From Lepidurus packardi (lineage: Eukaryota; Arthropoda; Branchiopoda; Notostraca; Triopsidae): DNA of 64,000 bases. The stretch lies in NCBI GenBank assembly GCA_023053545.1, contig JAKZAN010000004.1, positions 7,688,001 through 7,752,000 of the forward strand. The letters are read 5' to 3'. Under the pieces are notes generated by a model. That model did not search any database, was not told where the DNA came from, and was given only the letters and a program-made list of their open reading frames with translations. Both the position numbers and the translations under genes were made by a program. Of the stretch, positions 46,279 to 57,900 are shown one piece after another; position 1 is the stretch's first letter; each line of letters starts with the position of its first letter.

Positions 46279-49200
46279 GGTGTGTAGCTGATTCCCTTGC
46301 GTGGTTGGTTATCGAATGTTTCTTAAATAACCTGGCAAATTGGTATTGGTCAATCCATCATTATTGGTGGTCGGGGGCACTTGCCATACCGTGTTGCGTG
46401 TCACTTAATCCTCAGGAATTATTGCGCTGGAATGTACACTTCTGACTTAACAAAGGAGGAAATGCCGCTGCTCTTTAATAGCGTGACTCCCGTCCGGACG
46501 TCCAGTGTTGTAATCCTGGGATCTTTTTACATTGGCACTTAAACTTTACATCCATCAAAGTTGACACCGCATGAATTATCGAATGGGATTTTGACTGGCA
46601 ATCAAAGGCGAAAACTCGAGTGAAACTAGGAGAGTATCACGACCTTTCCCTCGTTTACCATTTCGCGACGATATTACGCTCTTCAGCGTAACGTTATCAC
46701 TTGGAGTCCACACATCTCTGCTCGTTAGCCAGTCAAAAGATCTAATTAACAATGTTAAAGGGAGTGTGGGGGGTGGGATGGTCAAGGCTTCTTGTCAAAG
46801 CCCAGGAAAGACCCGAAGGGAAGTTCACTTGCAATTCGCTCTTTTGTGGTATTTTTTCAAACGAATCTTAAGTCCACTGGAGTGGAGTGCAGGAAAACTT
46901 CAGTTGCGACCTTCGCCTCGCGAGACTCCGCAACGACTGCCATAAGCGTTCTAGATGCACCGCTTCCTGACGTAGAATACAAAGGGGAGCTTCGGGGCAC
47001 AAAGTCCCTTGGCTTTGGCGAGCTTGGCATGCCTAGGCTCGCCCCACGACGCTTGCGACATCGACGTCGAGCGTCGTTGGCGTAAGAGTTGTTGGGTATT
47101 ATTGTATACGCCGGCTTGCTCCGTCGTTCGCATCGCACTTTCACCCTTCGTTTAGATGTTTAACATCTGTGAATCGCGCTAAAATTAACCCAGCCGGATT
47201 CGTATATTTTCCTGTCTCGTCCCGCCTCGTTTCTTTTTCCTTGTCGGTTGTGGGTGGCACACGGATCTCTGTCTCTTGCCACCATCCGCCCCCCTTTTCA
47301 CCGGCTTGTCGACTTGTATATGAATCATTTGCAGGATGCTTGGAACGAATACTCGTTAGAGCTTGGGCTCCTAACAGAATGAATGCTCGTTCTGGTAAGA
47401 TAACCTTGAAGTTGTGAGTGCAAAAGTGAGCAGACGATGCTAAAAAGAGGAACGATAAGCCGCAAAGATAAAAGTTCCGGGTCAAGAAGCTAGGGAAAAC
47501 GGGATTGAGAAGTTTTTAGGACCTTCTCGCCAAGTATTTTAGGCAAATTTTTTTTTTTTTTTGGGGGGGTGGGCAAATTACGAAAGGGTGTTCTCGGAGA
47601 CTAAATGGAAACATTGCGAGGATAAAGATAAGGTCTCGGGTCCCCACAGAGTATAGTTTCAGGGAAACCTAACCTCAAATTGATAGCTAATTCCAGGGCA
47701 ACTGGGTAGGATTCTTGATGGATGTTGCTTCTTGTTTTTTTTTTTAGGGTTTTGAAGGAAAACTGGAGATAGTGGACCTCCTACCTTGCGTCCTCCCTTT
47801 AGGTGACATTTTTTGAGCTGAGTAAAAGGTGAAACCTCCCTAAGAAACGAAAGGGGGGAGGAAACTGTCGTAAACTAGAGCGTGGGAAGACATCTTGGCA
47901 AATCGGGTAGTTTGAATTGCACTTGTATACTTGTATAGCATTCGTAAGAGGGAGTGCTCTGAGTGGCAGTGTCGGGGCCAGGTAATATTTACAGGAAGTG
48001 ACAAGAAAGAAAAGAGAGCTAATATAATATATCTGGTCTTCCTGGCTAGCTCTTGGATTTCGTCCATGCCTTTCTTTTTTCCTTTTCTTTGGTGTTTGTG
48101 GCGTTTTCCTGATCATGCAAAAGTAATGTGGGAAAAGAGGATGAAGAGCTTCAGTGTCCACTCCATGGATACACAAACCAGAAAGTAAACCTGATCCCAC
48201 GCTCGATAAAAACCAAGCTTAAGGAAGGCATCTGATCCCGCATTAGTTACTAGCTTTATTTAAAGCTTAAAAAAGCAATCCCCCGAAAGATTGATCCGGC
48301 TCAGCCATTTCGCTAGGGAAATCCATGAATTATAACGTTATGGCATCTATTAAGAATTGATACAGATGCCAAACCTGATCGAACGTGTGTAACTTGCTTT
48401 TTTTTTAGGAAGAAAGGCTCAGTGTGGCGTATAGCGAGTTGTCTAATACAAATCCATCATATTATTTGTCAATGCATCATAGAGGAAGACCCCAAACACT
48501 TCCCTTAGTTAAATATATACACATGTATACCTGTAAAAAAAATGAGACAAAGGGGTAATTTTCCTAGAGGTGTTTCCGGTTTCCTGCTTGGCTTTCGGGC
48601 ATGTAAAGTAGTCTGGGATAGTAAAGCTCCTCCAACTCGGCCGTATGATGTCAATGCACTTTCTTGGGGAAAAGCAAGGCAAAAAAGAAATGTGGGACTG
48701 TGGAGTCGTGTTAAGTCATATTACGTTCCGAACCTTTTGGCTGCTGAAGGAAATTTTGGAGGAGAAAAAGAACTCAAGAATTGAAAAAAAATGTTGGCCC
48801 AGGCTTTTACGATTATTTACTAAGGGGAAAAGCTATATACACTATATATCCAACCACCTTGGCAAGAATGTAGAAGCACATATAAGCTGTTGGAGCGATA
48901 TTCGAGGTTGCCATATCTTATAGCGAGATCGATAAGGCATGCTATGCGGTTCTCAGTGCTGTGGAACCTCCCCATGTTGGCATGCAAATCGTGTGTGTGT
49001 GTATATATGTATGAATATGACTGTGTGTTAAGGTTCGGCTGCAATGGAAGGAAGAGGGCCACAAGCCTTTTTCTTCCCTTCCATTCATCCGTGAGACTAG
49101 TTTCGATGCTTTTTGCCTCAATGGTGAGTTAATAAAAGTTATATCCCAGAAGCTATCTACAGCTTGGAACCAGTTCTTTTCCGCTGTAAATGATCACGAA

Positions 49201-51806
49201 AAAACAACCCGAACAAGCAAAAGTTTGGGGCTCCCAATCCCCAATACCTTTTATATGTATAGTAAAGTAAACGTGGCTGAAGAGTTTCTCAGCCCTCTCC
49301 AACTTTGGAGCTGTACCGTGTACAGTCGATTCTCGTTACGCTCGTTAGTATATTTCTCGTTTCTCGCGCCCTTCCGGTCAATCAATTGAATTGAGGTGCC
49401 AATTAAGCAAGAGGGGCGGATACCGCCTAGGGAGAGTGATAATAGTTTTCAACGTTGGAGAGGAAACTCAAAAGATCCCTCCACACACACATTCAACCAA
49501 AATCCTCCCCCTCTTAGACCCAAAAGTTCTTTGTTATAGTCTGGAATATGAACGTAGAATGTCTATGTGTATAGTACTGCCAACGCTGTATTCCCTTTTG
49601 CCTCGTAGAATGGAAACAATTGCGCAAAAGTAGTTGTTACATCCACGTGGCCCCGATCTCAGGGGGTTAAGCCCCCAAATGTGGATAATAATAGATCGGG
49701 ACTTAAAACTCCTCAGTAAGCTTGGAACTACGGAGTCTTTTGTTGCAGTTATGGACGCAGTTTTAGAACAAAGACTGGACAAGGTATATAAGGGGTTTTA
49801 GTGTTCGTTCTAGGTGGAGCGCCTGTCGCTGCTGCGGAGGCACTCTTCATTCTTGGTGGATCGAAACATAGTTGGATGGTGTGCCATCCGTTCTTTGCCG
49901 CCATGCCATTTCTGACGTCTGTTCTCACCATTGTCGTTATACCCCTGATGCCAAAGGAAAGAAAACACTGGGGCTGTCGACTCGTGTCAGCGTACTGTAC
50001 TGTCATGACTTTGACATACTGAACCTTGTGTGAAGCGACAAGCGGGGTCCGGAGGTTCCCGCTGGTCGTGTACAGGGTACCCTTTTTCCCCCATACTCCC
50101 CTCCATCAACCATCAAGTTATTATCAACCCACATGTGAAAAGGTTGCCAACATACATGAATACGATATGCGGTTGTTCTGTTTTTATCGCGTTCACCCCT
50201 TGTTTGTCGGTAGTACTCCCTGTTGGCAACTTGAACGGAAAGCAAAAGGTGTATTAGCCGGCAAAGTTCGCAAGACTTCCCGTCCCGTGTCCTGACCTAC
50301 CCTGCCCCTTGCCCTACCTACAGGAAAGCAAATACAGACCAAAGGGGCCTTGTATACTGTACAAGGCCCCTTGGCACATTGCTGTTTATATACCAATCTA
50401 CTGAGGGCTGTTGTGTCTCAGTTTGCTAGCAAACAAGGATTCAGAGAAGGGATGCATGTTGAAACCTATAGAGTGATGAAAGCAATTAACGAGGAATTGT
50501 GAAGGCTTACGCGGTGCTCTATTAGCGTTGGCCGTGGGACGTGGGACTTGCTACAATTGATGAGTAACGTTTTGAGACGAGTGAGATTAGAGCAGGCTCA
50601 TAACCTGCCGTCAGCGGAAATGCACGGTGATGAGTAAAGACCCTTTAATGGGTTTATCATGTTTGGCACACGGTAATTTCCTCCCTTTTTCCATGCGGGG
50701 TTATCAAGTTCAAAGTCGAGTCTCGAACCCCATCGCTTGGGTTCTTAGGTCGTGTGAGAGATCGTGGCAAGGCGGTCGCAAGTGTCAAGCTAGCAGCGAG
50801 AAAGTCACGGGAAAGCTCAAAAGGAACGCCCGGCCGATCAAACAAAGCAAAAGGCATCTTAACTTTTTCTCCTCTTCTGAAGAGAATTAATTTATAATAG
50901 ATCTGACGGCTCGACTCGGAGATCTTAATTTTTTATACAGCTACAGCCCTACAAAGGGTCGCTTGGAATAGGAACCTTAGGATTCCTTAAGGCATTTGAG
51001 AATACATGTACATAATGTATTTCATATCTTTAAACCAATAAAGGAGACTACGCTTTTTGTCTACTTACTCCTTTAATTTTATCTCCTGGTAATTTATGTG
51101 GTAGGATTATTTCCTCTAAGGAAGTAGGAGTTGTGGTGAATTGAAAAGCTGGCTGTTTATAGTAATAATCAAGAGCAAAAAAAGTTGAATTTATGTTCCA
51201 GCTTTTTGCATTCGCTCATTAGCGTGTTGGTTTAGCATAGTTGATTGATTAGCAGCATATTTCAAGAGCGGAGCGCGGTTCAAGACGTTTAGCGAGCATT
51301 AAAACCAGGGAAAAGGAGAAGCTTAGTGAGAGATATAGAGCTAGATTGCAGCTTCAGCAACACCCATAACTTACGTAATGAAATTAGCGGGTTATCCATC
51401 CATCTTGCGGAGGATTTTGGCAAGATTCTCTGATGGGAAATGAAGCAGCGAAACAAGCTTATGGGGATCTTATTGGGGAATGTATCCTCTTTTTTCTTTT
51501 TTTCCTGCTTGCTGAGTTTGCAGAACTCGTGCATTGTCCTCCTTCATCGAGCGCAAATACGCCACATTCCATGCGAGTTTTCAGTTTCGGTTGAGTAGTT
51601 GAAGTTGCTCCGTTGATCAGTAGTTCTGAAGGGTAATACTTTGACAACAAAAACTTGGCGATATTTAATTGTAGGTCGGAATAACTTATTAGCTCCCGTT
51701 CGGATCAATATGACTCTATTGACGATAGTTTTTAACGACAAGTTGTGACAGGGGTGTGGGGGAGGGGAACAGGAGTCAGAAGAAAACTTCCGTATAGAAA
51801 TGGTTG
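46279..51806. other. Upstream region of kek and further noncoding DNA
   Basis: A GC/CpG-richer block at about 46.88-47.15 kb contains the palindrome TCGACGTCGA (47061-47070) and may be the kek promoter or 5' UTR; no transcription start can be fixed. Acceptor-like sites lie just upstream of the kek ATG, so a noncoding first exon is possible. Beyond 47.2 kb no exon is recognisable. A GC-richer patch at 49.63-50.40 kb has open frames on both strands but no identifiable product. Confidence 0.45.
50342..50372. repeat. 13-bp perfect GC-rich hairpin
   Basis: AAGGGGCCTTGTA (50342-50354) and TACAAGGCCCCTT (50360-50372) are perfectly complementary around TACTG. The outer CC/GG pairs extend the stem across a one-base bulge. 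The stem is GC-rich and unlikely by chance in 64 kb. It is short for a pre-miRNA. Confidence 0.85.
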
Positions 51807-51924
51807 ATCGGTTGCAGGGCCGTACCCAGGATTTTGTTTCGGGGTGTGTGTGTGGGGGGGGGGGGGGGGTAAACACCCTCCTAACAGCCCCCCCCCCCCC
51901 CCTGGGTACGGGCCTGATCGGTTG
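51807..51924. mobile_element. hAT-like MITE, 102 bp, with perfect 8-bp target-site duplication
   Basis: ATCGGTTG flanks the element on both sides (51807-51814 and 51917-51924). The ends are CAGGGCCGTACCCAGG (from 51815) and the inverse of CAGGCCCGTACCCAGG (to 51916), with 15 of 16 matching. An 8-bp duplication and CAGGG-type ends fit the hAT superfamily. The inside has no ORF and is dominated by a long G run and a matching C run next to the right end, which could fold back. Confidence 0.9.
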
Positions 51925-54900
51925 TAAAAAACCATGAAGAAGAAGAAGAAAAACCTAAAGGTACTGGCTTGGACATAAACTGTGTCATGTCTCGTCTCCA
52001 AAGTCCCGTTTGGAAACTACATAGTGCTCATAATCGTAATAGTGCTCGTAATCGTAGACAATTGTAGGTAGAAATTTTGCGGTTAGCGAAAACTTCCTTG
52101 GATGCAATAGAAGCTGTGCGTTAGGTACGTGACACCTTGTTATAGCTGTCGTTAAGACACGCCCTACCGTTTCCCAGAAAATTCGCAGTCTAAAACTCCT
52201 TTATGTTTATTCCTTTTTTTAAAAAAAGCTCCGCCTTTGAGGCTCATCTGGAGCGAATGATTTGGGCCTGGGTAAGGAAGCTATAGCATTAATTTCTAAG
52301 CCGAGCCATTATTTTTTAGCTCGTACGATTATAGTTTTATTGATAATTACTTCCTTTGTGTTACATGTCATCGTTGTCTCCAGCTGCAGTAATAGAGCTC
52401 TGCGAGCGTGAAGATAAAGACTCGAGGACTTTCCCCCCTGTTTGAAGGCATGTTATGCCCCTAGCAAGTTTGCGGGTTTTCCTTTCAGCTTTTTGTTTTC
52501 ATCGTACAAACTTACGAAATACGTAGCAATTTAGAAGGTCTAAGATATGCGGCAGAGTTACTTTTTACTTTACTATATTAGCTAATAAAAGTATTGTCGA
52601 AAGTAATCGGATATGACGGCCAAAGTAATGCAATCTGAGTTTGTATACCGTAACTAACAGTAGAAAACTAAGACCATGCAATCCTGCTCTCTTTGCGTCA
52701 TAGAATTTGGGGCTCGCGGTGCAGTGAAGCGTGCGATTATACGCATTGCTGCCCGTTGTCGTTCCCCAGAAACAATCTCAGTGAAGCTTAGAAATCCCAA
52801 AATTCCACCTTGAGCAGCGTCAGCAATGTTTCTTTTTTCCCCTTTTTTGCGTGTAGGCTATGTATGTACGACCATTGAGCATTGAGATCAGTTGTGGGAT
52901 AGCAGGGGAGTAGTAAAACTCTGAAGAAGGAATAGCCAACTTTGCATTTGGTAAACGACAGTCGCCAAGTGTATTGTGTTACAAGTTCACAAGACTTGGT
53001 TAATCCTTTGGATTGGATCTCTGGGGAGTAGCCGAAAACGTCGTTTGAATTGGTTTGTAAACCAGGTTTGAGAGAGGGAGAGAGAAAAAGTAAGTAGAAG
53101 TAAAGGAAAATAAGAAGTCGATGCATGGGTCCAAGAGGGTTAGACTTAGGCATGACCGACAGATTCCTTAGCGGTCTTGTTGTTTTTTAGTCTTTGGGGG
53201 AAAGCACGCGGGTGACATTACTGTGCAAGTTTGCGTGTGATGCTGGGGCATCGTGTTTGAATTCCTAAGATTGCGTTGCTGTAAGAAAACACGGACAGCT
53301 TTTGGAGCATTCGTTAGAGGCTTTTTTGGATCCCCACAGCATGGAAAGGTTGCCCACTACCTTGGGGTGGAGCATAGTATTTATACTAAAGTAGCCAATT
53401 ATGGGGTGTCTTTAAATATTCCTCATTTTCCAAGAACTCTTCGGTTTTATGTCGTTCTCCTGAGTGCGCTGGTCCAACGTTTATAGTCGGAGCTGAATGA
53501 AAATGGAAATCAGAATATCAAGTATGGACTGCTTCTCTTTACCCTTTCCAGTTTTTGGGTGGGACATGAAATGGGTGTAAAGGTCCTTTAACAAATTGGC
53601 TCGAGTCATCCTAGTCAATCACGAGCTTTCAGTCTCATGCCAAGGAGTCACATGGAGTGGAGGGGTTGTTGAAAAAAGCTTTTAAAGTAAAATTTCGAGA
53701 GGTTCAGTTTTATGCCAACTTACTGTTGGAAGAAGGTGGTCCACTTGACTAATTCGGCAGCAGAAAAGTACGGGCAAAAGGGGGAGTGGAGGACCTCGGA
53801 GACTTATGAGAATACACGGTCGGCACAAGTAGAGATTTCGTTGGTCAACTTGGACTCGAGTTGAGATCAATAACGGGCCGCGAGACGAAAAAGCTTTTCT
53901 TTTTGAAAGTTGTTTTTTTTTTCGTTCGAAAGATAAATTGAGACCTAAAGGGAATTGTGGGCTGTTCCCCGTGTCTTCTGTAGCCTTCCCCGGACTCGAG
54001 TTCAAAGGCTAAAAACTCATACAATACAAAAAACCAAGCGGTATTGCCTATGTACTAGTGAAGCATCGAGAAAGAACAAAAGAATTTTGAAACTCGGGAT
54101 CCTCGTCTTGCGATACAGTAATATGTTATGGAGCAAGTGAGCCATAGAATTTGTCCGTCCTCTTCCTTTAGATTTGATTTTATCGTTCATGTGAAGCCAG
54201 ATATTCAAGATATTTGCATGTTCCTTGGGACTTCATATCGCGAGTAACAGATGGAAAAATGAATGAGTCAGAAGCGTTTTACTCTGATCATAATCAATCG
54301 AGTAAGATTGATTGTTCCGGTTCTCAAAAGCTGTTCCACAAGACGCAATATAACTAACCACGAGAGCTTTCCAGAGGGTTCCAAAACTGCAACTACAAGT
54401 AGGGTTGTACTTAGCATAGGGGAGATTGGTCCTTCCACTACAATACATGGAGCCGCCCTAGCCCGCTTTCATTGTTGCAGAAGCTGCTGAGTTGGCGAGC
54501 AACTACGAATCAGTGGATTTCGGCGAACTACAAACATTGCTTTCCCCCTTCATAGAGGCGAACAACCTAATAGGCGCTACCCATAGCGCTGAATAGATCC
54601 CAGCCACACTCCAGTAATCAATTTGGATGAATAGAGCGCTGGAAACAAAAAAGCTGGGGGAATTTAAGAGACAGCTTGCATAGATTACTGCCTCAAGATT
54701 GATGGCTGGCATTTGAAGCAACATCAACAGAGCGCGAGGAATTCCATAATTCTGTAACTTTTCCGGGTTATTGCTATCTTGTTTTGCTTTTTGGGGGAAG
54801 CAATTCGTTTAATTAGTCTGGGCTTGTTGTGGCTGTGTTCGTTAATGGGAAAGAAATTCGTACAAGATCCCTCTGGGTGGAAGGGAAGGAGGGAGAAGGA

Positions 54901-57900
54901 GAGAGTCGTATGCAGACATAGCAAGACATATTTTTTTAACCCCCTTTGATAATCCCGCTCAGCATTATATTAGCCATTGTCTTTTCCCCCAGCTACCACA
55001 AACACAGCAACACCGCCCTTGTCTTGTTCATTAAAGTCAGTTTTATAGTGAAGCTATTAAGGAAGGTTCACCCTTGGGTATACTGGCCCGCGCTATGGCT
55101 GCAGTAATATGAAGGGAGAAAAGTTTCGCTTGGCGACGGGGAGAAGTTCCCTTTTGCTATTTCGGGTCGCATTTTTCTCCCTTGGTTTTAATACTTTTCT
55201 AGAGACATTCACTGGCTCCAGCAACGCATAAAGGTGTATTTATTGTAGAATAATGCTCCTACAAGCATGTCGTAGAAGGAGAGGAGGGGAACTGTGAAAA
55301 TAAATCTTGCAGGAATCGCTACAAGCATCCTCTCTGACAGTGTATGCGTAAGGATATGAGGTCTTTGGTGGTTACTCGGGAGAGAGAAGAAAATAGACGC
55401 ACAATTGTGCGGTATGGAGGCAGTTTGGATCGTGAACAGCGTAAAAAGAGAGAAACCCTGACGCTCTTTCCAGGGAGGACATGTTATAACCGCGATTAAT
55501 TTTAAGAACGACTAGGATTGGGGAGGCGAACCCAGGCAAACATAGCGTAAACACAGGGTTTAGCACCTCAGCCCATATTGCTGCGTAGTAGCAAGAAGAG
55601 GCGTAATGAAACCAAGAAATGGTATGGAAAACACAGCGTCGATACTGTAAATCGCTCCAGCGATCCGCTTCACGGAATTTCGAATGTGATGGGATCGCTA
55701 TAAAAATTCATTGCTCTGTACGGTTTTCGAAAGGCACCTGCGTCCCGCCACAAAACCCCTTTTTCGACTTTGCCAAGATTGGGAAACCCTGTTGTTATGA
55801 AGCTGTCGGGGAGTCTGAGAGTCAACAAAGGGAAAGGCAATCGATCACCAGCGACTCTTCCTAAGAAGACACCAAAGAATTCAACCGAGCTCCAGAACCT
55901 TTAGAAGAAGGGGAAAAAATAAAGGCTCATGACTTTTGCGTGATCCGGCGTTTACTGGCCGTGAAATATTTACCAAGGAAAACAACTCCCAAAAAGGAAT
56001 TGTTGATCCAAGGAAAAGTACCACCCGGATAGTACTGTACGGGAGATAATTCTGCAGATGAGATGGAAAATATTGTAACAAGTTGCAAAGTTTCTGTAAA
56101 AAAAAAAGGAGTCGAGACTACGTTAATGCTACGTGACACTGTTTCTTCGGCGCTTTTTACCCAGTGGGAGACAATTGGAGTGAAATAAAATAAAACAAGG
56201 AAAGAGAAAGATAAAAAATCAAGGAAAATGTGTTGGGTAGCAGACAGCGAGCCGGCAGTCCTTAACAATTCGCGGTTCGTAAAGCACAGAAATCTCGCGA
56301 GAGCATTTTGTCATGTGGCCTGCTTCTCCCTTTCCATTTGCTGCCCTGCTTCATAGAATTTCCTCTGCGATAGCTAAACAAAGAAATCTCTTGGCTGTAA
56401 TAGCAATTTGGGGAAAGCAAGACACGAGAAGAAACGTCTTGCCAAAGGGAGCTAGAGTGGATTGTAAAGCAGAAGAGAGAAAAGAGAGCGAGAGGGGGTG
56501 GGTTTTCACGAAGAGAACAGTCAAAGTCGCGGAAGCATTCTTCGCATCAATGTCAAATCAGACTTGCCACTAGACATGTCCTTCGTGGACTATTAGTTTG
56601 CCAGTCCTTTTTACTTACGCTGCTGCTGCAGTTCTTCCATCGACGAAGCTCTATGCACCCTTACCCAGCACGTTTTTAGTACGACACAGCATAGGCGACA
56701 AGCCAGCGCAGTCATATCCATATGGATGAGTCTTGGGGTTGCATAACTCGCTATAGCCTCAGTCTTTTCACCCTTATCACATACTCTGCAAGATAAATTA
56801 AGAAATATTGCGTCGTCGAGCGTTTCCTCCTCGTCGCAAAGGAGGCTGGCGGTCGAGGAATGACATTGATAAGCACGCTAAGTTTACGTTCACATTAAAG
56901 TGTGCCTTTTATGTATGCACACCCTCCAACTGGGATGTCGAGAGAAGGTGGGAAAGCGAAAAAGACAAATTTTCGTTGTATAAAACGCGATTAGGATCCG
57001 TAACAAAAGCCCTGTACCGGCTTCTCGTCAATTCCTGGGCGCAGCAACGTCACGGGAGCGGAAATTCATGAACATGCCAGTCGAGTGAAATCGAGGTATC
57101 CAAAACGAAGGACTCGGGGTATCGGAGACGATGGAATGCGCTCGTATGTAACTGTATACAGGAGGGGAAGGGGATGTCGGGATGTAATTAAGTTTGGAAA
57201 GCGCTTACACGTGCTCCTTTACAGCTTCTTGCTTATACTATGTGCATGTCGAAGAGGTAAAAGGAAACAAGGTGACAAGTCATGCTCCGTCCCTAAAGTC
57301 GTATTCCGTATTTTGATTTAGGAACGCTGTAAAAATGTAACGCGAGACGTTCTAGGGGTTGAACCGGTTCCTTTTGGGGGGAGAGGCTAACCGTACGAGG
57401 GACTTTGAGATGCGGACGGGAGCATCTCTTCGGCAACTGCAAAAAGAAAGAAAACAACCTATAAGGCTTACACGTGTTCCAGAATCTTATTTGTAAGAAG
57501 ACTGTAAGCTCACTATTGATTGCGAGAAAAAAATTCATGTATTTTTTGCTTGTCACTTTTTAGCGTGAAGCTACCCTATTTTAGCGTCAAGTCGGCGTGC
57601 TCGTAAAGGCGTATCAAATGTGGTTCTGTAAGGTTAGATTCCTCTAATTGAAAGGAGTTTATCGGCTTGGTTTTCCAGTTTTCCGTAATGGCAAAAGTAG
57701 AGAACAAAGTCCCAGAATCCCAGGCAGTGTGAGATCTTTGAGGCGTAGCGGGTTAAGTATTGTCAGCTCACCGTTAGTGTATAATTAAGGACCTGAGTCG
57801 TTTATGTGGTGAGTGGTTTTTATAGGATGCAGGGGGTTCTTTAAATGGAAAGGTATTTATAAGATAGGGTTGGAAAGCAATACAGTAAATATGGTTGTGA

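Noticed and set aside
49641..49700. Interleaved inverted repeats (ATCCAC/GTGGAT and CCCGATCT/AGATCGGG)
   Set aside because: Suggestive of a pseudoknot, but arms of 6-8 bp with long loops are expected many times by chance in 64 kb.
50715..50735. GGTTCGAGAC on the minus strand, resembling a tRNA B box
   Set aside because: It departs from the B-box consensus, no T-stem pairing exists around it, and no A box or acceptor stem is visible.
56664..56756. Possible fourth copy of repeat family R1 (CAGTCATATCC...GCATAACTCG)
   Set aside because: Only two short blocks match; the rest of the repeat cannot be followed.
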